This document shows positions 10,348 through 17,943 of a stretch of 64,000 nt of DNA, piece by piece (within the stretch, counting starts at the first letter, position 1; every line of letters starts with the position of its first letter). Made by a program: the position numbers and the translations under genes. The DNA comes from JACTMJ01 sp039812845 (GTDB lineage: Bacteria; Acidobacteriota; Terriglobia; Bryobacterales; Bryobacteraceae): positions 4,320-68,319 of the forward strand of contig JBDIBK010000005.1 in NCBI GenBank assembly GCA_039812845.1, written 5' to 3'. The notes below the pieces were generated by a model. It was not told the DNA's origin, searched no databases, and saw only the letters and a list, made by a program, of their open reading frames with translations.

Positions 10348-11646
10348 TCAGGCGGCGGGCACCTCCAGGCGGGGGCGGGGTGGGAAGACGGCCTTTAGGA
10401 CGCGGAGGGCGTTGCCGCCGATGATCTTCTGAATGTCTTCGTCGCGGTAGCCGCGCTGGACGAGGCCGACGGTGAAGAGGGGCCAGTTGGTCCAGGCCAT
10501 GGTCTGCTGCCCCTCCGGGAATTGTGCGATTGGGGTGGGCCAGAAGGCCTCCCAGCCGGGCTTGCGGCGACGGCGAGCGGGGAGCTTGCGGAACTCCTGG
10601 CCGGCGCGGCTGGAGCGGTAAGAGTAGTCGGTGGCGATGGCCACGTGATCCACGCCGAACTTGCCGACGGCGTAATCGATGTGGTCCAGCATGGCGTTCA
10701 AGTCGTGCGTGCGCCCGAGGAAATCGGCCACGGCGCAGATACCGATGAATCCGCCGGTGTCGACAATGGCCTGGATGACTTTGTCGGATTTCGCGCGGTA
10801 GTGGGAGTGGAGCGCCTGGCAAGCGGAATGGCTCGCGACCATGGGCTTCGACGATGCCTTGGCGGCCTCAAAGCTGGTGCGCTGCCCGGAGTGGGCGACG
10901 TCGACGATGACGCCAATGCGGTTCATCTCCGCGACGACGGAGCGGCCGAAGTCGCTGAGACCGGCATCGGAGGGCTCCGCGCAGCCGTCGCCGATCATGT
11001 TGCGCCGGTTGTAGGTGAGGTGCATCATGCGGACCCCGAGATGGAAGAAGGTGCCGATGAGGTCCATTTCGGACGAGACGGTCTCCCAGCGCTGTTCCAG
11101 CGGGACGCCATTTGTGCTCAAGGCCATCGCGACCTTGCCGGACTTCTTCGCCAGCAGGATGTCGTCGGCGTCGGTCACGCGCACGATGAAGTCGCGCAGC
11201 ATGTCGAGGGCGTAGGTGAAGTACCCCAGGCGGCGGAGGAGCTTCAGCGGGTCCTGGCTTTCCTGGCCGGCGTTCTGAAACACGCAGGTGACGCCGGACG
11301 CTTTCCAGGCCGAGATGAACTCCCGCCGTTCGAGAGGATCGGGGACGAAGCGGGTGTTTTCCATTTCATCGAGCAGGAAATCCATTTCCCGGTCCGAGAT
11401 GCCCGATTCATACAGACGCCGGGCGGCGTCTCCGTCCGGAGCGGCACGGGGCGCGAAGCCATACGGCTCAATGACAATCGAGGACTGGTGCAGCTCGAAG
11501 CCGCGCTGGAGCTGGGATTCGGTGGGCTTCAGCAGCGCCAGAGCCGCCGAGCGGGCCACCCGGATGCTTTCGTTTGGCGGCTCCAGACCCCTTGCGGCGG
11601 CTTGGCTGAGCATGGCACCCCCGGCGACAAACGCACGTCGATTCAT
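10348..11646 (-). CDS. membrane dipeptidase-like protein (peptidase M19 family), metal site altered
   Basis: A 432-aa protein with a twin-arginine signal (MNRRAFVAGGAMLSQAA). The M19 renal-dipeptidase fold is clear from FHLGVRMMHLTYNRRN, IVDVAHSG (H252), ASHSAC (H273), the Arg/Asp stretch near 284-288 and DHVAIATD (D340). The first metal motif, normally HxD in a VIDGHND-type context, reads VIEPYGFAP here. The bridging Glu, normally in SIEG, is Asn (STNG, N179). So three of the usual two-zinc ligands are absent. The start overlaps the ROK regulator stop by 4 bases (ATGA), so the two are translationally coupled. It may act on an unusual substrate, use one metal, or be non-catalytic. Confidence 0.85.
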   Translation of the reverse strand: MNRRAFVAGGAMLSQAAARGLEPPNESIRVARSAALALLKPTESQLQRGFELHQSSIVIEPYGFAPRAAPDGDAARRLYESGISDREMDFLLDEMENTRFVPDPLERREFISAWKASGVTCVFQNAGQESQDPLKLLRRLGYFTYALDMLRDFIVRVTDADDILLAKKSGKVAMALSTNGVPLEQRWETVSSEMDLIGTFFHLGVRMMHLTYNRRNMIGDGCAEPSDAGLSDFGRSVVAEMNRIGVIVDVAHSGQRTSFEAAKASSKPMVASHSACQALHSHYRAKSDKVIQAIVDTGGFIGICAVADFLGRTHDLNAMLDHIDYAVGKFGVDHVAIATDYSYRSSRAGQEFRKLPARRRRKPGWEAFWPTPIAQFPEGQQTMAWTNWPLFTVGLVQRGYRDEDIQKIIGGNALRVLKAVFPPRPRLEVPAA

Positions 11647-12932
11647 CGAACGCTCCCTTCTTCCGCGAGGCCGACAGATGCACTGGCCGGCGTGACCGCC
11701 TGCGGGCTTTCCAACTCAATTTCGAGGCGGTCATGAATGCGCGCCAGCCCCGCCACCAGCGCGCCACGCAGGGCAACGTCTTCCCCGAGGCCCGAAAGCT
11801 CCAGCTTGACGGGCCAGCGGAATACGGATTCGAAGACTGTGCGAATCTCGCCGAACAGGGCGGAGAAAAGCGGCCCGATCAGGATGATCTTGCCGGGATC
11901 GAAGCAGGCGGACACATTCGTGATGGCGGCCGCGAGGGTCCCGGTGAGTTCCCGGACGCATTGCGCGGCGGGCTCGTGGCCCTTCTCCGCCGCGAGCAGC
12001 AATGCCGGAAGCGGCGGATTCGATTCCAAGAGCGCGGCCAGCGGGCCTTGCGCCGCAGCCGCCAGTTCGCGGACCCGCTCCTCCACACGATCCATTGCCA
12101 CGGCGGATTCGAGGTGGCCGCGGCCGCCGGTGGGGGAACTGATGAGGGCCGGGTTCGGGACCATGTGAGCGATCTCGCCCGCCGCCCAGTGCCGGCCGTG
12201 GTAGGGCGCGCCGTTTATGTACGCTCCGAGCCCGATGCCGGTGTCAAGCTGGATCACCACGAAGGACGGCTCGCCCCGGCCCCCACCAAATCGGGCCTCG
12301 GCGAGGGTGGCGAGGTTTACGTCGTTATCGACAACGACGGGAATTCCGAACTCCCAACTGAGATCCGCACCCAGGGAGACGTTGCGCCAGCCGAAGAGGT
12401 TGTCGGTTTCGAGCACGATGCCGTTGACGACATCGACCAAGCCGGGCACCGCAATGGCGATGAGCCGGCGTCCCGGAGCCACCGCGCTTCGTTGCAGGAT
12501 CGGCCGGATTGCTTCCTTCAGGGTGCCGATGACGAAGTCCGGGCCAAGGCTGGGCCGGATCGGCAGGGTCGCCTGATGCGTGACCGATCCATCGAGGCTG
12601 GATTCCCGCACCTGGATGTTGTCGGCGGAAATTCTGGCGGCGATTACGCGGCCGCAGTCCGCGTTGAATTCGAGCAGCGTTGGCTTCTTCCCGCGTTGTG
12701 CGCCAGACGTTCTCTGCCCGGTCTCGACGACGTAGCCGCGGGAGATCAGGTCCGCCACTTGTTCCGATACGGTGGGCTTGCTGAGGCGGCTGATCCGGGC
12801 GAGGTCAGACCTTGAGAGGGGGCCCTGTTCCCGAAGCAGGGTGAGCAGGCTGACGGTGTTCATCGCCTTCATGCGAAGCGGATTGATTCGTCTGGCGACG
12901 GGTTTGGACGCTGGTATCAGCACGCGGTTCAT
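11643..12932 (-). CDS. ROK-family transcriptional regulator (NagC/XylR-like)
   Basis: A 429-aa sugar-responsive repressor. Residues about 20-85 form a winged helix-turn-helix (SLLTLLREQGPLSRSDLARI, LSKPTVSEQVADLISRG). The ROK sugar-kinase-like domain follows, with VDNDVNLATLAEARFGGG and the AAGEIAH region. The Cys-rich zinc motif usually found after that His (CxCGxxGCLE) is replaced by NPALISSPTGGRGHLES, so zinc binding is probably lost. The ATG has an AGAAGGAAGC site. The upstream DNA contains TTAGTTTG near 12965, similar to a half-site of XylR-type operators, but no clean partner. The 4-base overlap with the M19-like gene suggests joint control with it. Confidence 0.9.
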   Translation of the reverse strand: MNRVLIPASKPVARRINPLRMKAMNTVSLLTLLREQGPLSRSDLARISRLSKPTVSEQVADLISRGYVVETGQRTSGAQRGKKPTLLEFNADCGRVIAARISADNIQVRESSLDGSVTHQATLPIRPSLGPDFVIGTLKEAIRPILQRSAVAPGRRLIAIAVPGLVDVVNGIVLETDNLFGWRNVSLGADLSWEFGIPVVVDNDVNLATLAEARFGGGRGEPSFVVIQLDTGIGLGAYINGAPYHGRHWAAGEIAHMVPNPALISSPTGGRGHLESAVAMDRVEERVRELAAAAQGPLAALLESNPPLPALLLAAEKGHEPAAQCVRELTGTLAAAITNVSACFDPGKIILIGPLFSALFGEIRTVFESVFRWPVKLELSGLGEDVALRGALVAGLARIHDRLEIELESPQAVTPASASVGLAEEGSVR

Positions 12933-13298
12933 GCTTCCTTCTGTGTGAATGTAAGGCTATCAAACTAATTCCGCTTTACCAACCTGCCGCTTTATTGACT
13001 CCGTCGAACGGGGCAAGTGTCCGTGGCGCACGTTGCTCCTACGGATGTCCCGTGTTCGCCGCTAACCGCGTTAGGGATGGGGCCGGATCTCGGACAAGAG
13101 TGGCTGGAGGAGGAACACAATTTCCGCCGTGTTCGGTATCGGTCAGGTGGCCTAACAATTCGATGATTGTTTCGAAATGGAACATGTCGTGTCATTGGAC
13201 ACGCGGGCGAAGCCGCCTCAGAAGTCTTGGTTACACTAGCGGCCGGAGGCGCTTGCGTTTCCCTTCTCCGCCGCGCCCCGGCGACGCCCGGAAATCTC
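12933..13298. other. 366-bp intergenic region upstream of the ROK gene
   Basis: No gene was found. It holds the ROK leader, an AACAAT-N6-ATTGTT inverted repeat at 13154-13171 and a small CGTGTC/GACACG hairpin near 13190-13205. A weak promoter-like TTGGTA-N17-TAGCCT can be read on the minus strand about 30-60 bases before the ROK start. None is strong alone. Confidence 0.3.
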
Positions 13299-14132
13299 TC
13301 AGCGATCGCGGAGGCAATAGAGATGGCCCTGGGCGGCCACCGAAGTGTTGGCGGACGTGATTCGGGAGGCGCTCTCCACGTGGAGAATGTCGCGGTACCC
13401 AGCCTGTTCTAGGATCGCGACCACTTCCGCACACTTGCGGCGCTTCTCGTTCATGGTTTCTCCGTGCATCTCCAGGAAAAGCGGAGGGTGTGAGGCAAGG
13501 GTTTCTTGCGCACCGCGCAATACTTCGCTTTCCAGCCCTTCGACGTCGATCTTGATGAATTCGGGGGCGGGCAGGCCGTTCTCCCGGATGTCCTCATCGA
13601 GAGTTGTGATCGAAATCTCCTCGGTGACGTGAGCGAAGCGCTGCATACCCTTAGCAGCATTTGGTTCGAGCGAAGCGCCGCCGGGCATCAGCGGCTGGAA
13701 GAAAAGCGTTGCGCGGCCCCGGCTGGAACCCAGCCCGACGTTGCGGACGCTGACATTCGTCAGATTATTCAGCTGCAGATTCTCCAGCAGCCGCCGATGG
13801 TTCCTCGACGTTGGCTCATAGCTGACGACATGCTTTCCGCGGCTGGCAAAGTAGAGCGTGAGGATTCCCTGAAAGGCGCCGATGTCGTAGATAACTTTGC
13901 CACGGAGATCGAGGGACTCCCAGAATCGCTGCTCGGCTGTGACTTGCGGACACACCGGAAGCCACGCGAGACCACCCTTGCGCTTCATCCCCGCGATCAG
14001 CCCATGATGCGCGGTATAGGTGATTCCGTCAAAAACGTTCTGGCCGATCCACGAGACGAGGCGGTGCCTTAGCGGGTAATGCCGAAACGGAAGATCATCT
14101 GGGTCGGGTGCGGGCGGCACTTGCTGAGACAT
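13299..14132 (-). CDS. FkbM-family SAM-dependent methyltransferase
   Basis: A 277-aa methyltransferase. The SAM-binding motif I is VIYDIGAFQGILTLYFAS (near residue 95), followed by VVSYEPTSRNHRRLLENL and, later, the FkbM hallmark EFIKIDVEGLESEVLRGA. The acceptor cannot be read from the sequence; FkbM proteins usually O-methylate sugars or secondary metabolites. It stands alone on the minus strand, 56 bases upstream of nothing related and separated from the ROK gene by 366 bases. It could modify a surface glycan, but this is a guess. Confidence 0.85.
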   Translation of the reverse strand: MSQQVPPAPDPDDLPFRHYPLRHRLVSWIGQNVFDGITYTAHHGLIAGMKRKGGLAWLPVCPQVTAEQRFWESLDLRGKVIYDIGAFQGILTLYFASRGKHVVSYEPTSRNHRRLLENLQLNNLTNVSVRNVGLGSSRGRATLFFQPLMPGGASLEPNAAKGMQRFAHVTEEISITTLDEDIRENGLPAPEFIKIDVEGLESEVLRGAQETLASHPPLFLEMHGETMNEKRRKCAEVVAILEQAGYRDILHVESASRITSANTSVAAQGHLYCLRDR

Positions 14133-14188
14133 CTTTGCCAGTCACGATACCATAACACACCGCCATGAGGCTGGCACTGCCGGCCCGG

Positions 14189-14812
14189 CTATTGCAGGGT
14201 GCGCGGGTGCAGTGCGGACGGCTCCCGAGAGGGGCCGGGGGCTTCCGCTCTCACGATGAAGCGATAGGGGGCGGGGCCTACGTAGTAGAACGGGTAGCAG
14301 CTCACGAGGGTGAGGCTGGGGATGGCGGTGTTATCCAGCACGGATACGTCCGAGGGCCGGACAATCTTGGTCCATACGACGCGGTAGGTGTACGAACCGG
14401 AGGGGCTGTAGTAGACGACCGCATCGCCGGGCTTGATGTTGCGGAGCGGCCGGAACAGGGTGTCGCGATGCGCGGCAATTCCCGCGTTGCCGCGAGAACC
14501 GGGAAGCGCCGTGCCCTTGATCCAGCCCGCGGCGCGCGAGAGCGTCTCTTGCTCGTCGCCGACGAAGACAGGCGCTTCGAGCTGAACGCTATCGATGGAG
14601 AGCATCCCCAGGGGCTCACTCTCCGGCAGATCGAGCGAACGGCTTGCGCTGAGCCAAACGGGGGATGAGGATGGCCGGGCAGCAGTTTCGCGCAGCCACT
14701 CCCGCGTGGTTTCGACGGTCTCGCGCATGCGCAGGATGCTGAATACCGACCATGCCAGCAGAAGGAACCCGGGGACGATCAGGAACAACGAGATGAGGTT
14801 CTTTCGCTTCAT
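14189..14812 (-). CDS. sortase, class D-like
   Basis: A 207-aa transpeptidase with an N-terminal membrane anchor (about residues 7-27) and an extracytoplasmic sortase domain. All catalytic elements are visible: His115 in GIAAHRDT, Cys172 in LTLVSCYP and Arg184 in APYRFIV. Sortases cut a C-terminal LPxT signal and join the new carboxyl group to an amino group on the cell surface. Here the start overlaps the upstream VWA gene by 4 bases (ATGA). The next gene upstream encodes a secreted protein ending in LPHTA, a TM helix and RR, which is the obvious substrate. Class D is suggested by the short form and the LPxTA-type target, as known for LPNTA-specific sortases. Sortases are rare in diderm bacteria. 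Confidence 0.9.
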   Translation of the reverse strand: MKRKNLISLFLIVPGFLLLAWSVFSILRMRETVETTREWLRETAARPSSSPVWLSASRSLDLPESEPLGMLSIDSVQLEAPVFVGDEQETLSRAAGWIKGTALPGSRGNAGIAAHRDTLFRPLRNIKPGDAVVYYSPSGSYTYRVVWTKIVRPSDVSVLDNTAIPSLTLVSCYPFYYVGPAPYRFIVRAEAPGPSREPSALHPRTLQ

Positions 14813-15732
14813 TGGCGGGGCTCGCGGGCGAGCACCTGGCGGTACTTCAAGCGATAGCGCCGGGGATCTCTTCCGGCAAGCTCGATGCGCAGTTTTGTCC
14901 CCGCGGAACCCTCCAGGTGCGCCGGCACGAACGACAGCACGTAGCTGGCCCGCAGTTCCTCCGCAACGCGATCAAAATCTTCCTTCAGGTCCCGCGCTTT
15001 GGAAGCGACTCCGAAATAGCCGCCGCTTTCCTTTGACAACCGGCGAAGCAGGCCCAGGTTCTGGTCCGGGTTGTTGGGATTTGACAGGGCCACGGTGTGA
15101 ATGACGATGGCGTTGGTTCGGTAGAGCGCGAAGATCTCGTCGCGCTTCACGCGGCTGGCATTGTCTCCGCCGTCGCCAAAGAGCAGGACGGCGCGTTTGG
15201 CGAAGGCGGCATGGCGCAGCATTTTGGCCGCGGCCGCCAGAGCGTCGAACATGGCGGTTTGCCCATCGAGATTCATGCGGGCGGCTCTGGCAAAGAGATC
15301 GCCGCGCACCTGGCTGTTGAGCATTTCAAAGCGGGACACGGTTTCGATGAAGTTGTTGAAGCCGAGCACGCCCACCTGATTGCCGTCCGCCAGCGTGAAC
15401 AGGAAGCTTCGGAAGGCGAGAAGCAGGCCCCGCTGGATCGAACGCACGCTGCGGCTGGCATCGAGCAGAACCACGACGGACGCGGGCTCCGTGGCATCGT
15501 AGACGGAGAGAATCTTGCGGGCTTCGCCGTTCTCAAACAGCCGGAAGTCCTCCGCCGTCAGACCGGTGACGGATTGCCCGCGGCGGTCCGTGACCGCTAC
15601 GGCCACGGACGCGTTCTCCACATCGATTCCAAAACGCGGGTCTTCGGGCTGAGCGGCAGCGGCCATCCAGGCGAAGGCCAGTTGCGCGAGGACGACGCGG
15701 CGCGTGGATCGGAACTCTGGGAATTGGCTCAT
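14809..15732 (-). CDS. VWA-domain protein of the acidobacterial VWFA-related type
   Basis: A 307-aa exported protein. The N terminus has a twin-arginine-like signal (STRRVVLAQLAFAWMAAAA). A short domain (VAVTDRRGQSVTGLTAEDFR) leads into a von Willebrand factor A domain with the MIDAS motif DASRS in VVLLDASRSVRS. The lead-in plus VWA layout matches the acidobacterial VWFA-related family. No C-terminal sorting signal is present. It is coupled by a 4-base overlap to the sortase gene and follows the LPHTA-protein gene, so it probably works with them at the envelope. In marine proteobacterial sortase systems a VWA protein is itself the sortase target, so the association is familiar even though the target here differs. 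Confidence 0.88.
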   Translation of the reverse strand: MSQFPEFRSTRRVVLAQLAFAWMAAAAQPEDPRFGIDVENASVAVAVTDRRGQSVTGLTAEDFRLFENGEARKILSVYDATEPASVVVLLDASRSVRSIQRGLLLAFRSFLFTLADGNQVGVLGFNNFIETVSRFEMLNSQVRGDLFARAARMNLDGQTAMFDALAAAAKMLRHAAFAKRAVLLFGDGGDNASRVKRDEIFALYRTNAIVIHTVALSNPNNPDQNLGLLRRLSKESGGYFGVASKARDLKEDFDRVAEELRASYVLSFVPAHLEGSAGTKLRIELAGRDPRRYRLKYRQVLAREPRQ

Positions 15733-15801
15733 TCGGCTAAGAAGGAGAGGCCAGGATCCCGCGGAGGGGTTCCTGACTTCTCGTGTTGCAAGGGACCTTC
15801 C

Positions 15802-16626
15802 TTAGGCAAAACGCCGAATGGCGAAGCCGCCCCCGACGAGCAGCGTCGCCAAGAGCAGCAGCAGCGGCAGGCTGGACGCGGTGTGAGGAAGCTCATTGGA
15901 TGCGGTGTAGCGGTTCTGATTCCGGTTCTGAGCGAGCAGTTGGGAATCCTGCCGGGCCGCATTCGCACTATTGTTTGCGCTTGCAACGGTCGCAGTGCTC
16001 TCACCGAACTCCAAGCGGTTCTTTTGTGCCGGAACCGGCGCGGACTGCGCGATTGCCTTGTTTTTGGCCACCGAATCTTCGTAGGTGGTCGATTGGTTGT
16101 TCTTGCCAACGGCGCTGACCGCGGAACCGCGGTACGCATTGAGGTACTCATCGTTCTCCGACTTGTCGCTCATGTACTTGTTGGAATTTTCCGCCATGGA
16201 CGGCACATACAGCCCGGTGGCATTGGCGATTTCCTTGGCGCGGTCTTTGGGGTAGACGAACTGCTGGCCGATCAGGCGCCCAGGGTAATACCAGTTGCGC
16301 AGCGCGGGATGGCTGCCAACCGGCATTTCATAGAACGTGAACGTGCTGCCGCTGGTGGCCTTCTCCCGCTGGCTTGGGATTGCCAGAACGGTGGTGAGCA
16401 CTTTGGTTCCGTCCGCGTTCATGAAGCGAACGATGTGCCGGTCAGATTGAGAGTCGGCGAGTTTCACGATGTATTGACCGGGGGGAAGCGTGGCTCCAGG
16501 CACCTCGATCGTTTCGTTGATCGTGATTTTCGTCTTTTGGTTCCATGTGTCCGCCGATGCGAAGGCCGACAGGCTGACCAAGGCCAGCGCCGCGAGCATC
16601 AGCCGCAAAATACTCCTTGTTCTCAT
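15802..16626 (-). CDS. secreted protein with C-terminal LPHTA sorting signal (likely sortase substrate)
   Basis: A 274-aa protein with a signal peptide (MRTRSILRLMLAALALVSL) and a strong AGGAGGA site before the ATG. The first half (TITINETIEVPGATLPPGQYI-like, interrupted here for length) is a beta-rich domain with VRFMNADGTKVLTTVLAIPS. A Asn/Gln/Ser/Ala-rich spacer follows (about residues 150-240). The C terminus is a textbook cell-wall-type sorting signal: LPHTA at 246-250, a hydrophobic helix and a final RRFA. The sortase gene lies two genes downstream on the same strand. The low-complexity spacer suggests the folded domain is held off the surface. The function of the folded domain is unknown. 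Confidence 0.85.
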   Translation of the reverse strand: MRTRSILRLMLAALALVSLSAFASADTWNQKTKITINETIEVPGATLPPGQYIVKLADSQSDRHIVRFMNADGTKVLTTVLAIPSQREKATSGSTFTFYEMPVGSHPALRNWYYPGRLIGQQFVYPKDRAKEIANATGLYVPSMAENSNKYMSDKSENDEYLNAYRGSAVSAVGKNNQSTTYEDSVAKNKAIAQSAPVPAQKNRLEFGESTATVASANNSANAARQDSQLLAQNRNQNRYTASNELPHTASSLPLLLLLATLLVGGGFAIRRFA

Positions 16627-16933
16627 TGAAATCCTCCTAGGGGTTCTGTGTTACAGGTGAACGCGAATGAGCGGGGTCCTCCGTCTTATGTAATGCTGCC
16701 TGCATCGAGATCCCGCGCAAAGACCGCGACGGCTGCATCCGCCAGATGGCAGGCGCTTCCGGGCAGCGATCTTCCGCGCACGATACCCATTGAGAGGAGG
16801 TTTCGGGCTGGATTCCTGTTTCAAGCGGGTAGGACGACCGGCGCGATGGAAGCGGGATTCCGGTGGGGCTTAAGGCTCGGGGCCGCTCCACGCGGAGCGC
16901 CGCTTGCTTGCGACACAGGTCACCTGGTCCAGG
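16627..16933. other. 307-bp intergenic region before the sortase-substrate gene
   Basis: No gene or clear RNA motif was found. It must hold the promoter and leader of the minus-strand LPHTA-protein gene, whose ribosome binding site lies at its left end. I looked for a GEMM-type c-di-GMP riboswitch core and did not find one. Confidence 0.3.
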
Positions 16934-17851
16934 CTAGAGGATGCGCTTGCCGAGGCCGGAGCAGAGGAACTCCACGGCGAGGCTGGCGGTGCGGTTGGCC
17001 TCGTCGATGACGGGGTTCACTTCCACGCAGTCAATGGAGAGGAGCTTGCGGGAATCGGCCACCATTTCGAGGGCGAGGTGCGCTTCGCGGTAGCTGAGGC
17101 CGCCCTTCACGGGGGTGCCCACGCCGGGCGCTTCGGAGGGATCCACCGCATCGAGATCGAGGGAGACGTGAATGCCTTCCGTGCCGTTGCCGGCGATGCG
17201 GATGGCTTCGTCCATCACGCTGCGCATGCCGCGTTCGTCGATATCGCGCATGGTGAAACTGGTGACGCCGCTCTTGCGCACGTTGAAGCGTTCCTTGGCG
17301 TCCACGCTGCGCAGGCCGACGATGGCCACATTCTTCGGATTCACTTTGGGACCGGGCGTTCCGCCGAGCTGGGTGAGATCGTCGAGGCCGAGGCCGATGA
17401 CGGAAGCGAGCGGCATTCCGTGGATGTTGCCCGACGGCGTCGTATCCGGGGTGTTCATGTCGGCATGAGCGTCGATCCAGATCAATCCGATGCGCTTGCC
17501 CCGCTCCTGAAAGAAGCGCGACGTGCCCGCGATGCTGCCCATGGCGATGGAATGGTCCCCGCCCAGCACGAGCGGCAGCCGGGCGTTCTCCAGAACCCGA
17601 TAGACGACGTTGGAGAGGCGGGTGCAGGCGGCGAGGATCTCGGGAAGATAGCGCGCGTTGTCGGCACTGGGGCCGATGCTTTCGGCCTGCGCGACATCCA
17701 CATTGCCGAGGTCTTCCACCTCGTAACCCAAATCGCGCAGGCGCGCCCCGAGATTGGCGACACGGATGGCGGAGGGCCCCATATCGACACCGCGCCTTCC
17801 AGCGCCCAGGTCCATGGGAACGCCAACGATGGATATCTGATTGAGTGCCAT
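16934..17851 (-). CDS. rocF: arginase
   Basis: A 305-aa manganese enzyme that hydrolyses L-arginine to ornithine and urea. All metal-binding motifs are intact: GGDHS (97-101), DAHADMN (127-133) and SLDLDAVDP near 229-237, followed by APGVGTP. An HG pair after TTPSGNIHG matches the arginase substrate loop rather than agmatinase. The length matches the family. It is a single gene, divergent from the fucosidase gene with about 90 bases between starts. No urease or ornithine genes are next to it, so its role is probably general nitrogen metabolism. Confidence 0.93.
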   Translation of the reverse strand: MALNQISIVGVPMDLGAGRRGVDMGPSAIRVANLGARLRDLGYEVEDLGNVDVAQAESIGPSADNARYLPEILAACTRLSNVVYRVLENARLPLVLGGDHSIAMGSIAGTSRFFQERGKRIGLIWIDAHADMNTPDTTPSGNIHGMPLASVIGLGLDDLTQLGGTPGPKVNPKNVAIVGLRSVDAKERFNVRKSGVTSFTMRDIDERGMRSVMDEAIRIAGNGTEGIHVSLDLDAVDPSEAPGVGTPVKGGLSYREAHLALEMVADSRKLLSIDCVEVNPVIDEANRTASLAVEFLCSGLGKRIL

Positions 17852-17943
17852 TTGGTTCTATTCTGCCATGGGAGCCGATCGGTGGGACGGATTCTGGCGC
17901 GGTTCCGATGGCGGCGGCGGCGCATGAGAAGATAGCAGTGGCC

